Source: Bog-159 sp050008575 (GTDB taxonomy: Bacteria; Acidobacteriota; Terriglobia; Bryobacterales; Bryobacteraceae). Taken from it: 64,000 bases of DNA. Below the pieces are notes generated by a model that was given only the letters and a program-made list of their open reading frames with translations, did not search any database and was not told the origin of the DNA. The number at the start of each line of letters is the position of its first letter. Position 1 is the first letter of the stretch. The stretch lies in assembly GCA_050008575.1 (NCBI GenBank), contig JBEKMJ010000025.1, positions 1 through 64,000 on the forward strand, given 5' to 3'. A program made the translations under genes and the position numbers. Positions 42,183-49,767 of this stretch are shown here, piece by piece.

Positions 42183-44741
42183 TTACTCATAGCGCAAAGC
42201 CACCATCGGGTCCACGCGCGCCGCGCTGCGCGCAGGAACCCAGCAAGCCAGCATGGCCGTGGCGACCAGCGCGCCGGCCGCTGCCGCGAAGGTCGGCGGA
42301 TCTCCGGCTTTGACCTCGTAAAGCAGGCTGGCTATGAGGTGTGTGAGACCCCATGCGCCAGCCAGCCCGGCGGCCAAGCCGGCCAAGGCCATCGCCATGC
42401 CTTCCCGGACCACCATCCGCACCACTGCGCGACGCTGCGCGCCCAGCGCCATGCGTACGCCGATCTCGCGCGTTCGCGCGGCCACCGAATACGCGATCAC
42501 ACCATAAATGCCTACCAGCGCGAGCAGCAGCGCCACAGCCGCGAAAGTCCCCAGCAGAAAGAGGTTGAAGCGCCGTGGCGCGATCGCGTCGGAGAGCGCC
42601 TGGGCCAGGGTCTTCACGTTGTAGACCGGCTGGGTGGGATCGATGCCCGAGATCAACTTACGCATGGCAGGCCCCATGGCCGCCGCATCGCCGGACGTCC
42701 GGACGGCCACGCTGGCGCCGCCGAAAAACGGAGCCTGCTGGTAGGGCAAGTAGATCTCCGCTGGCGGATCGGCATCGAGGTGCGAGTATTTCAAGTCGGC
42801 GACGATCCCTACCACGGTGGCCGGCGCGGGGGTGGAAATCCGGCGGCCGAGCGGGTCCACCGCGCCGAATGCCTGCCGCGCCATGCTCCGGTTCAGGAGC
42901 ACGGCCCCGGACTCCGCATCGCCGAGCCAGCGCCCTCGCAACAAACGTATGCCGAGCGCCTGCAAGTAGCCGGTCGACGCGGCGTTCAGGCGAATCACGT
43001 GCGACTGGTTGGGCGAGGTATCGCTGGGGAACGGCACGCCATCCCACAAGAACCAATTCGACACTCCCGCGGCGTCGACTCCGGGAGCCGATGCGACGCG
43101 CCGCAGCAACTCGCGCACGTATGCCTCCTGTGCGGGTTTCTCGCTGTACCGATCTCCCGTCAACCGGATCTTCATCGTCAGGATATTCTCCGGCGCAAAC
43201 CCGGGCGGGTGTGCGTACATGCGCCAAAAGCTTTTCAACATCAGGCCTGCGCCGATGAGCAGCACGGTCGCCAAAGCCAGCTCTCCGGACACCAGTAATC
43301 CGCGCAGGCGCAGTCCGGCCGCGCCCGGCGAGGTGCGTGCACCGTCCTTCAGGGCGCCGGACAGACTGGTGCGCCACAACGCCAGCGCGGGAACGAACCC
43401 GAACAGCATGCCGGCGCCGATCGAAACGGCCAGCGTGAACGCGAGCACCGAGCCATTTATGCCGGTTTCCCACAGCCGTGGAACCGCGTTCGGCGAAAGG
43501 TGTATCAGCATGGCCAGGGCCCCGCGCGCCAGCGCCAGGCCGGCGGCGCCGCCAATAACAGCCAGCACTATGCTTTCCATCAGCAATTGCCGGACGACGC
43601 GCGCGCGTCCCGCGCCCACCGCCGCACGGATGGCGATCTCCCGCTGCCGGACCGTCGCGCGCGCCAGCAGAACGCTCGCGATGTTCAGCACGGCGATGAG
43701 CAGGACGAAAGCGCCGGCCGCCAGCAATACGAACAAGGCCGGACGTGCGGCGCCAGTCAAATAGTCCGGCAGCGGCTGGATGCGCGGCCCGGTGGCCGGC
43801 CCGCGATAATGCGGGCTGGCCTCTTGCGCGCGTTTTTCCAACACATCGAGCTCGGCGGTGGCGCGCGCGGCCAGGATGCCTGGCTTGAGCGACGCCACCA
43901 CGTTGACGGTGCGGCCCATGGCGATGTCTTTGGCGGGCAGTGGAAGGTAGGCATCCACGGGCCGGGGTTCCAGAGACTGCCACCACATCGGAAATTGGAA
44001 GCGGAAATCCTTCGGCAGCACGCCCGCGATGGTGACCGAACGGCCGTCCACGGTTACGGATCTTCCGACGACCAGCGGGTCGGCTGCGAACCCCTGCTCG
44101 AACAGGTCCCAGGCGAGCACCACGGCGTCCCGCTCTTGCGGGCCGAACAGCCGGCCGAGGGCCGGCCGTGCGCCCGTCAGCGCCCAGAAATCGCCGGCAA
44201 TGGCCACTCCGCTCACCTGCCGCGCATCCTTCGGGGTGACCATCGCGGCTTGCTGCGGACCGTAGGCGGCCATGCCCGTGTAGGACTGCGCATGTTCGCG
44301 CCAGTAGCAAAAGTCCGGCCCGTCCACCGCGGAGGTCTTGATATTCGGATCGTAGTCGCCGATCCAGACCAGGCGCTCCGGATGCGGACACGCCAAAGGA
44401 CGCAGCAGCACCGCGTGCACCACGCTGAAGACGGCGGTATTCATGCCGATGCCGAATGCCAACGTCAGGATCGCCACCGCCGCGAACCCCGGATTGCGGA
44501 ACAGTATGCGGAGCCCGTAGCGCATATCCTGCAGCAGTTGTGCGAGCCAGACCCGGCTCCAGACCTCCCGCGTGTCTTCCATCGCGCGGGTGACGTTGCC
44601 AAATTTGCGGAGCGCCGCGTGGCGCGCCTCGCCGGGCGGCATACCGCGTGCGATGTTGTCGCGCGTCTCGCGCTCGAGATGGTCGCGAATGTCGTCCTCC
44701 AGACTGTCCAACATGCGACCGATCTTGCGTGATAGTCTCAT
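42183..44741 (-). CDS. ADOP-type FtsX/MacB permease
   Basis: 852 residues from the ATG at 44741, which overlaps the PadR stop (ATGA). The N-terminal permease-prefix region (about 1-70, 'RDHLERETRDNIARGMPPGE') is characteristic of 'acidobacterial duplicated orphan permeases'. Two MacB periplasmic-core/FtsX halves follow, each with membrane segments (about 85-110, 330-480, 735-852; 'TREIGVRMALGAQRRAVVRM'). No ATPase gene is adjacent, as usual for this group. Likely part of an efflux or lipoprotein-type ABC system regulated by the coupled PadR protein. Confidence 0.93.
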   Translation of the reverse strand: MRLSRKIGRMLDSLEDDIRDHLERETRDNIARGMPPGEARHAALRKFGNVTRAMEDTREVWSRVWLAQLLQDMRYGLRILFRNPGFAAVAILTLAFGIGMNTAVFSVVHAVLLRPLACPHPERLVWIGDYDPNIKTSAVDGPDFCYWREHAQSYTGMAAYGPQQAAMVTPKDARQVSGVAIAGDFWALTGARPALGRLFGPQERDAVVLAWDLFEQGFAADPLVVGRSVTVDGRSVTIAGVLPKDFRFQFPMWWQSLEPRPVDAYLPLPAKDIAMGRTVNVVASLKPGILAARATAELDVLEKRAQEASPHYRGPATGPRIQPLPDYLTGAARPALFVLLAAGAFVLLIAVLNIASVLLARATVRQREIAIRAAVGAGRARVVRQLLMESIVLAVIGGAAGLALARGALAMLIHLSPNAVPRLWETGINGSVLAFTLAVSIGAGMLFGFVPALALWRTSLSGALKDGARTSPGAAGLRLRGLLVSGELALATVLLIGAGLMLKSFWRMYAHPPGFAPENILTMKIRLTGDRYSEKPAQEAYVRELLRRVASAPGVDAAGVSNWFLWDGVPFPSDTSPNQSHVIRLNAASTGYLQALGIRLLRGRWLGDAESGAVLLNRSMARQAFGAVDPLGRRISTPAPATVVGIVADLKYSHLDADPPAEIYLPYQQAPFFGGASVAVRTSGDAAAMGPAMRKLISGIDPTQPVYNVKTLAQALSDAIAPRRFNLFLLGTFAAVALLLALVGIYGVIAYSVAARTREIGVRMALGAQRRAVVRMVVREGMAMALAGLAAGLAGAWGLTHLIASLLYEVKAGDPPTFAAAAGALVATAMLACWVPARSAARVDPMVALRYE

Positions 44742-45100
44742 GGCTGGGCCTCCTCGCCTCCCGGTCTCAAGATGCGCCCGATGGCGCGCGCCAGCTTCTC
44801 CCATTTGGCGGTTTCCACGTGGAGCTGCCGGCGGCCCCGCGCGGTAAGCCGGTAATACTTGGCCCGGCGGTTGTTCTCCGAATTCCCTTCCTCCGCGGAA
44901 ATCCACCCTCTCTTGATCAGGCGGTGCAAAGCCGGATAGAGGGAACCTTGCTCGACCTGCAGCACTTCTTCTGAATTGCGCTCGATGGCCTTGACGATGG
45001 CGTGGCCATGGGCCGGCCCAAGGAGCAGAGTGCGCAGGATCAGCACGTCGAGCGTGCCTTGCAGCAGTTCGACGCGGCTTTCCGGGTTTCGAGTAGACAT
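44738..45100 (-). CDS. PadR-family transcriptional regulator
   Basis: 120 residues. The winged-helix PadR domain is complete: 'LQGTLDVLILRTLLLGPAHG', 'VEQGSLYPALHRLIKRGWIS' and 'NNRRAKYYRLTARGRRQL'. In Acidobacteria a PadR gene commonly precedes an ADOP permease and is expected to repress it. The 4-nt overlap supports this. Confidence 0.95.
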   Translation of the reverse strand: MSTRNPESRVELLQGTLDVLILRTLLLGPAHGHAIVKAIERNSEEVLQVEQGSLYPALHRLIKRGWISAEEGNSENNRRAKYYRLTARGRRQLHVETAKWEKLARAIGRILRPGGEEAQP

Positions 45101-45153
45101 TCTAGGGGAATCATAGGGCGGTTCGGGTAGAATGTCAAGGGGTAGAGCTTGTT

Positions 45154-45187
45154 GCGGGGCTCAAGCCCCGCGCGGGATAAATCCCGC
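45154..45187. repeat. Double hairpin repeat
   Basis: GCGGGGCT-CA-AGCCCCGC followed directly by GCGGGAT-AA-ATCCCGC, both perfect stems. It lies between the PadR gene start and the end of the BlaI-type gene. Confidence 0.85.
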
Positions 45188-45200
45188 CCCCCACAAGGGG

Positions 45201-45578
45201 CTAGAGCAGGGCGGGGTCCAGGCCGTTGGCAGCTTGCGCGGTTGGCTGGCCGCGCGATTCGCTTTGCAGGAACTGCTGCAACTGGTGCTCGGAGCTCTCG
45301 AAATACGAATCCAGAAACTCCTGCAAGGCCAGGCGCCGCATGGCGTCGCGCGAAACGGCCGGAGCGTAGACAAACGCACGGCCGGTCTTGCGGCGGGTGA
45401 CGATCCCGCGGCGCGCCAGCCGGTCGAGCACCGTCATCACGGTGGTATAGGCGAGCGGACGGCTGTGCGTCACCAACTCGCGCACTTCTTTCACGCTGCC
45501 TTGTCCGAGGGACCAGAGCGCGTTCAGGCACAGCAACTCCAGCGGCGGCGGGATGGCGCGGGTGGCGGCTTTGCGCAT
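45201..45578 (-). CDS. BlaI/MecI/CopY-family repressor
   Basis: 125 residues. Winged-helix blocks 'PLELLCLNALWSLGQGSVKE', 'LAYTTVMTVLDRLARRGIVT' and 'GRAFVYAPAVSRDAMR' are typical of BlaI-type penicillinase repressors. No BlaR-type sensor protease is adjacent, so induction may be different. The ATG overlaps the stop of the HD-domain gene (TGATG). Confidence 0.9.
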   Translation of the reverse strand: MRKAATRAIPPPLELLCLNALWSLGQGSVKEVRELVTHSRPLAYTTVMTVLDRLARRGIVTRRKTGRAFVYAPAVSRDAMRRLALQEFLDSYFESSEHQLQQFLQSESRGQPTAQAANGLDPALL

Positions 45579-46669
45579 CAGCCCTCCCGCTTTGCGGGTT
45601 GCAACGCCTGCAGCAGCTTATCGCCGAATGGAGAACTGTTCTTGGGCGGCGGCGCGGGGGCGGGCGCCGGAGCGGCAATGGGCGGCGCTGGCGCCGGCGC
45701 CGGCGCCGGCCCCGCCAGATACCGGTCCTTCTTCAATAGCACCCGCTCGAGCGTCGGGCTGTAGCTGGTGAAGTTGCCCGCCATCTGGCGGTCCGTCTCG
45801 ATCAGGTGGCGCATGCATTCCATCTTGGAATCCAGGTCGTCCAGATAGTGCAGCAGCATGGCTTCCGGGAACACCGGCGTCTTGGGCGATCCGAATTCCA
45901 GTTGTCCGTGGTGGCTGACGATCATGTGTTCGACGAGGGATCGCAGCCGCGGCGGAAAATCGGGGATGTCGCGCAGCTTGTCGCCGATCATGCGGATGGC
46001 GATCAGCATATGTCCGAGCAACTGCCCCTCGTCGCTGTAGCTGAAGCCCCGTTCGTAGCTTAATTCGTATATTTTTCCGATGTCGTGTACGATGGCGCCG
46101 GAAACCAGGAGGTCGCCGTCGATGGTGGGGTAGTGACTCGCGGTGAGGCGCGCCAGGTGGCACAGCGACAGCACGTGCTCGATCAGCCCGCCCAGATAGG
46201 CGTGATGGATCTGCTTGGCGGCGGGCGCGTCGCGATAACGCCGCGCGACATCGGGGTCGTCCAGCAGGGCTGCCAGTAACCGATGCAGGTGAGGATTTCC
46301 GATCGCCGCGGCGAACCCGCGCAACTCCCGCCACATCTCATCGCGATCGCGCGCCGAAGCCGGAAAGTAATCGGCGAAATCCACCTCGCGGTCGCCGATC
46401 CGCTGTATGGTGTGCAAGGTCAACTGCGGCCGGTTATGAAAGATCTGGATCAGGCCCTTGACCTTGACGAAGTCGTCGCGCTCGAACGTGTCCATGAAGT
46501 CGGCGGCGTTGTCCCACATCTTGGCATCCAACTCGCCGGTGCGGTCGCCGAGTTGCAGGGATAGGTAAGGATCGCCCTTCTTCTTCTGCCGGATCTCTTT
46601 GGAGCAAACCAGGAAGCTGCCGGTGACGATCTGGTCCGGCTTGAGTTCGTTCACATAAGGCGATTTCAT
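45578..46669 (-). CDS. OB-fold/HD-domain 3'-5' exoribonuclease, YhaM-like
   Basis: 363 residues. An N-terminal OB-fold nucleic-acid-binding domain (about 15-95, 'GDPYLSLQLGDRTGELDAKM') and an HD phosphohydrolase domain (about 160-300, 'HHAYLGGLIEHVLSLCHLA', 'GAIVHDIGKIYELSYE' and 'MIVSHHGQLEFGSPKTPVFP') match the YhaM/Cbf1 exoribonuclease family. Residues about 325-345 are a low-complexity Pro/Ala tract absent from YhaM of Firmicutes. It trims RNA or single-stranded DNA in the cytoplasm. It is co-directional with the SurA-like gene 12 bp upstream. Confidence 0.9.
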   Translation of the reverse strand: MKSPYVNELKPDQIVTGSFLVCSKEIRQKKKGDPYLSLQLGDRTGELDAKMWDNAADFMDTFERDDFVKVKGLIQIFHNRPQLTLHTIQRIGDREVDFADYFPASARDRDEMWRELRGFAAAIGNPHLHRLLAALLDDPDVARRYRDAPAAKQIHHAYLGGLIEHVLSLCHLARLTASHYPTIDGDLLVSGAIVHDIGKIYELSYERGFSYSDEGQLLGHMLIAIRMIGDKLRDIPDFPPRLRSLVEHMIVSHHGQLEFGSPKTPVFPEAMLLHYLDDLDSKMECMRHLIETDRQMAGNFTSYSPTLERVLLKKDRYLAGPAPAPAPAPPIAAPAPAPAPPPKNSSPFGDKLLQALQPAKREG

Positions 46670-46680
46670 GGCAGCCGCGC

Positions 46681-47904
46681 TTACGGCTTAGGAGGCGCCG
46701 CGAGCGGCGGAAGGGTGGCGCCGGCCGTGGCCGATGCGGGCTGCGTGGGCGTGGTGGCCGGCGCAGGCTTCACCACCGGACTCTTGCTGCCTGTGCCGGG
46801 GACCGGAATCGCGAACAGCAGCCGCTTGTTACGCTTGCGGGCCGCCACTTCTTCCTTGGTGATCGTCTGCGGCCGCAACTGCGCCACATCCTTCCAGGAG
46901 GTGTCTTTGCCGGGCGCCGCGCCGCTATCCACGTAGCCGGGCTTGATCTGGAGAAACGCTTCCGTGCGCAGCTTGGTCAGATAGGCGCGCACCTTGGTGT
47001 TCATCTGGGGCATGACCATGCGCTCGTTGATCTCGTTTTCTACCTCTTCGTAAGTGGCCAGCCCTTTTTCGTAGCGGTCCATGATGCGGAAGATCACGAA
47101 ACCGTCCGTTATGCGGATGGGATCGGTGACGAAGCCTTTTTTCTCTTTAAAGAGGATGTCGTCGATTTGCTTCAAGAACTGGCCGCGCTTGAAACCCGGC
47201 ATTTCGCCGTAGTTGCGGGCGGTTTCCAGGTCGTCGGAATTGGTGGCCGCCAGATCCCCGAACTTCTCGCCCTTACGCGCGCGCGCCACCAGGTCTTTGG
47301 CCTTCCGTTCGGCCGCGGCCACCTGATCGGGTGTCTTCCCTTCGGTCGAGATGAAGATCTTTTGGGTGAAGACCTGCTCGTCGCGCATGAAGTCGTTCTT
47401 GTGGGCTTCGTAGTATTTCCGCTTCTCCGGCTCCGGTATGTTGATCCGGGAGCCGATCTCCTCGCTGATGACGCGCTGCGTCAGAAGCTGATTCTTGGCC
47501 TGCGACTTGAAATCCTCGAAGGGCATGCCCATCTGCTCGCGGATGAAGTCTTTGAATTTGTCCGGATCGGCGATTTTGCTTTGCACCTGCATGGCGGCCA
47601 GGCGTTTGGAGATTTCGGAATCCACGTTGATGTTGAGGTCCTTGGCTTTTTGCACCAGCAGGAGTTGGTCGATCTCTTCGCGCAAGACGTCGGCGGTTTT
47701 GTCCTGGACGGCTTGCTGCAACTTGGTGCCGGTGGCCCCCTGCTGGCGAAGCTCGGCTTCGATGTCCAGGCGGGCACGCGCCAGTTCGCCGCGGGTGATC
47801 ACGTCGTTGTTCACTTTGGCGACGATCTCTTCGACGATGTGGACGTCGGCCGCCGCGGCCCCGGAGATAGACGCCGCGAGAAAGAGGATAAGCCTGCGAT
47901 GCAT
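46681..47904 (-). CDS. SurA-like periplasmic chaperone/peptidyl-prolyl isomerase
   Basis: 407 residues with a signal peptide (about 1-19). The SurA N-terminal helical domain ('EEIVAKVNNDVITRGELARA', about 25-165) is followed by one parvulin domain (about 175-280, 'GEKFGDLAATNSDDLETARN', 'GFVTDPIRITDGFVIFRIMD') and a Thr/Pro-rich tail. E. coli SurA has two parvulin domains; one is common outside Proteobacteria. It assists folding of outer-membrane proteins such as the TonB receptor. Confidence 0.92.
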   Translation of the reverse strand: MHRRLILFLAASISGAAAADVHIVEEIVAKVNNDVITRGELARARLDIEAELRQQGATGTKLQQAVQDKTADVLREEIDQLLLVQKAKDLNINVDSEISKRLAAMQVQSKIADPDKFKDFIREQMGMPFEDFKSQAKNQLLTQRVISEEIGSRINIPEPEKRKYYEAHKNDFMRDEQVFTQKIFISTEGKTPDQVAAAERKAKDLVARARKGEKFGDLAATNSDDLETARNYGEMPGFKRGQFLKQIDDILFKEKKGFVTDPIRITDGFVIFRIMDRYEKGLATYEEVENEINERMVMPQMNTKVRAYLTKLRTEAFLQIKPGYVDSGAAPGKDTSWKDVAQLRPQTITKEEVAARKRNKRLLFAIPVPGTGSKSPVVKPAPATTPTQPASATAGATLPPLAAPPKP

Positions 47905-47937
47905 ATATGGGACATTTTAGCATTGTGGGTTGTAGGG

Positions 47938-48054
47938 CGGCCAATCTTGGCCGGTAGCCTTCGTGGCGCACGCTCTCAGCGTGCCGTGTCGGCACTCCTG
48001 CCGACACAGGCGAGCTAAGGCTCGCCTACCGGCGGGCAGCGCATGGCGCTGCCC
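47938..48054. repeat. Array of five consecutive perfect hairpins
   Basis: Stems, in order: CGGCCAA/TTGGCCG (47938-47953), GCACGCT/AGCGTGC (47968-47984), TGTCGGCA/TGCCGACA (47987-48006), AGGCGAGC/GCTCGCCT (48008-48027) and GGGCAGCGC/GCGCTGCCC (48034-48054). All are perfect with 2-4-nt loops, and every sequence is different. The array lies between two divergent genes. It is not a terminator (no T-run) and not a CRISPR (units differ). Confidence 0.9.
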
Positions 48055-48203
48055 TTCGATGTGCTGCGATCTCCTACATCGGCGTCGATAAATCCAACAG
48101 CGGCCAAGCGCGTTGCATAGTAAAGGAGTTAGCGGCGCTGCCTGAAAAGCCGTGTTGAAAAACGCGACACCGCAGTCCCTGCTGCATTTCTCCACGCCCA
48201 CAA

Positions 48204-48219
48204 CTGTATGCAAATACAG
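48204..48219. promoter_or_regulatory. Candidate enhancer dyad for the sigma-54 regulator
   Basis: CTGTAT-GCAA-ATACAG is a perfect 6-bp inverted repeat centred about 64 bp upstream of the predicted sigma-54 start. That is within the range where NtrC-type activators bind. Assignment to the regulator encoded at 52697 is inference. Confidence 0.5.
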
Positions 48220-48248
48220 CAGATAAAAAGCTAAAAAACTCCACAGTT

Positions 48249-48263
48249 TGGCTGCCTGCATGC
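48249..48263 (+). promoter_or_regulatory. Candidate sigma-54 (-24/-12) promoter
   Basis: TGGCTGCCTGCATGC has the invariant GG and GC dinucleotides exactly 10 nt apart and matches TGGC at -24 and TGC at -12 of the consensus TGGCAC-N5-TTGC. Transcription would start near 48275, 20 nt before the ATG, leaving room for the AAAGGAG ribosome site (48281-48287). The cluster it serves ends in a sigma-54 activator gene. Confidence 0.6.
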
Positions 48264-48294
48264 CCTACATGACATTGGAAAAAGGAGACGCATC

Positions 48295-48963
48295 ATGACA
48301 GTCATTCTGGTTCTGGTAACATTTTCGATCTTCATCGCGCTGGATTGGGTAATCAACCGGCGGAAAGCGCCACAGGTGGCTGTGGCCCAGGCACATGCCA
48401 CTTTACGGACGCTCGATCAATCCTATGTCGAAGGATTCCGGGTCCCCGAGCAGTTATCGTATCACCCCGGTCACAGTTGGGCGATGCAGGAACGCCGCAA
48501 TCTGGTGCGGATCGGGATAGACGACTTTGCCGCCGCCCTGGCAGGGCACGTCGAGCGCATCGAATTGCCGAAGCCCGGCCAATGGATCCGGCAGGGCCAG
48601 AAGGCCTGGTCGCTCTACCGGGATGGCGAAAAGACCGAGATGGTGTCGCCGACCGAAGGCGAGGTTATCGAGATCAATCCGGACGTGTTGGCCCATCCGG
48701 AGTTGTTGCGGAAAGACCCCTACGGCAAGGGCTGGCTGGCGATGATTCACGTTCCCGACGAAGAGAGCACTACGCGCAACCTGGTGCCGAAGGGGCTGGT
48801 GCGGAGCTGGATGCGGGAAGCCGTCGGGCGGCTGTATGCGCGGCAACCGCAGCTTGCGGGCGCGGTGGCGGCCGATGGCGGTCTGCCCACCGAAGACCCG
48901 CTGGCGAGCCTGCCGGACGTTAACTGGCGGGAGGTAACCGGCGAATTCTTTCTGACTGCATAA
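48295..48963 (+). CDS. Membrane-anchored GcvH-like (lipoyl-domain) protein
   Basis: 222 residues. One N-terminal membrane segment (about 3-18) and then a GcvH-like fold: 'LSYHPGHSWAMQERRNLVRI', 'FAAALAGHVERIELPKPGQW' and 'MVSPTEGEVIEINPDVLAHP'. GcvH has its lipoyl lysine eight residues before the Pro of the 'P.SGEV' turn. Here that position is Gly in 'YRDGEKTEMVSP', with the nearest Lys two residues later, so lipoylation is uncertain. A membrane anchor is not found in glycine-cleavage GcvH. As first gene of the Fe-S/NrfD/haem-kinase cluster it probably serves redox transfer or sensing, not glycine cleavage. Confidence 0.82.
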   Translation: MTVILVLVTFSIFIALDWVINRRKAPQVAVAQAHATLRTLDQSYVEGFRVPEQLSYHPGHSWAMQERRNLVRIGIDDFAAALAGHVERIELPKPGQWIRQGQKAWSLYRDGEKTEMVSPTEGEVIEINPDVLAHPELLRKDPYGKGWLAMIHVPDEESTTRNLVPKGLVRSWMREAVGRLYARQPQLAGAVAADGGLPTEDPLASLPDVNWREVTGEFFLTA

Positions 48964-49017
48964 GTTTCCCACACTTTCGCGCGGGAACTGCGATATAAAA
49001 GAGTTAGGAATCTGAAT

Positions 49018-49767
49018 ATGCCTAAGGCGATCCTTTACGACAGCACCATGTGCATCGGCTGCAAGGCGTGCGAAGCCGCCTGCGCCGAGCGGTGGCGCCT
49101 GCCGTACAACGACAAGGTGGCAGGCGAGCCCCGGCTCTCGGCTCACAAATTAACGGCCATTCAGACTTTCGGCGAGCACTTCAGCCGGCGGCTGTGCATG
49201 CATTGCGCCCAGCCCACCTGCGCCTCCGTCTGCCCGGTGGGCGCACTGCACAAGACCAGTCTCGGGCCGGTGGTTTACGATGCCGAAAAGTGCATGGGAT
49301 GCCGGTATTGCATGACGGCTTGTCCGTTTCAGGTGCCGGCCTACGAATGGAATAGCCGGCTGCCCAAGGTGCGCAAGTGCGACATGTGCTACGAGCGGCA
49401 GCGCGCGGGTAAGCCGACAGCCTGTGCGGAGGCGTGTCCGACGGGCGCCACGACGTGCGGGGATCGCGAGGCGCTGGTGGCGGAGGCGCGCCGCCGCCTG
49501 GCCGCCAAACCGGGCGATTACTATCAGCGCATCTACGGTTTGCAGGAAGTTGGCGGCACCTCGGTGCTATATCTATCGGCGGTGCCTTTCGAGCGGATCG
49601 GACTGCGCACCGACTTGCCGCAGCAGCCTTTGCCGCAACTGACCTGGCGGGTGCTGGAAGCGGTGCCGGATGTAGTTTCCGTCGGCTCGGTGCTGTTGGG
49701 CGGAATCTGGTGGATCACCAATCGGCGCGACGAAGTGGCGCGGGCCGAAGGAGGGAAGAGGCGATGA
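49018..49767 (+). CDS. Four-cluster ferredoxin-like subunit (HybA/DmsB class) with C-terminal anchor
   Basis: 249 residues with 16 cysteines in four sets: Cys12/15/18/22 ('CIGCKACEAAC'), 60/63/68/72 ('CMHCAQPTCASVC'), 92/95/98/102 ('CMGCRYCMTAC') and 121/124/136/140 ('CDMCYERQRA' with 'CAEAC'). This predicts four [4Fe-4S] clusters. A membrane helix lies at about 216-236. There is no Tat or Sec signal, unlike HybA, so the Fe-S part should be cytoplasmic. AGGA precedes the ATG. It passes electrons to or from the NrfD-type protein whose gene overlaps it by 4 nt. No catalytic hydrogenase, molybdo- or sulfur-reductase subunit is present. Confidence 0.94.
   Translation: MPKAILYDSTMCIGCKACEAACAERWRLPYNDKVAGEPRLSAHKLTAIQTFGEHFSRRLCMHCAQPTCASVCPVGALHKTSLGPVVYDAEKCMGCRYCMTACPFQVPAYEWNSRLPKVRKCDMCYERQRAGKPTACAEACPTGATTCGDREALVAEARRRLAAKPGDYYQRIYGLQEVGGTSVLYLSAVPFERIGLRTDLPQQPLPQLTWRVLEAVPDVVSVGSVLLGGIWWITNRRDEVARAEGGKRR

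Noticed and set aside
47938..48054. Possible CRISPR array
   Set aside because: The hairpin units have different sequences and no constant repeat, so it is not a CRISPR.
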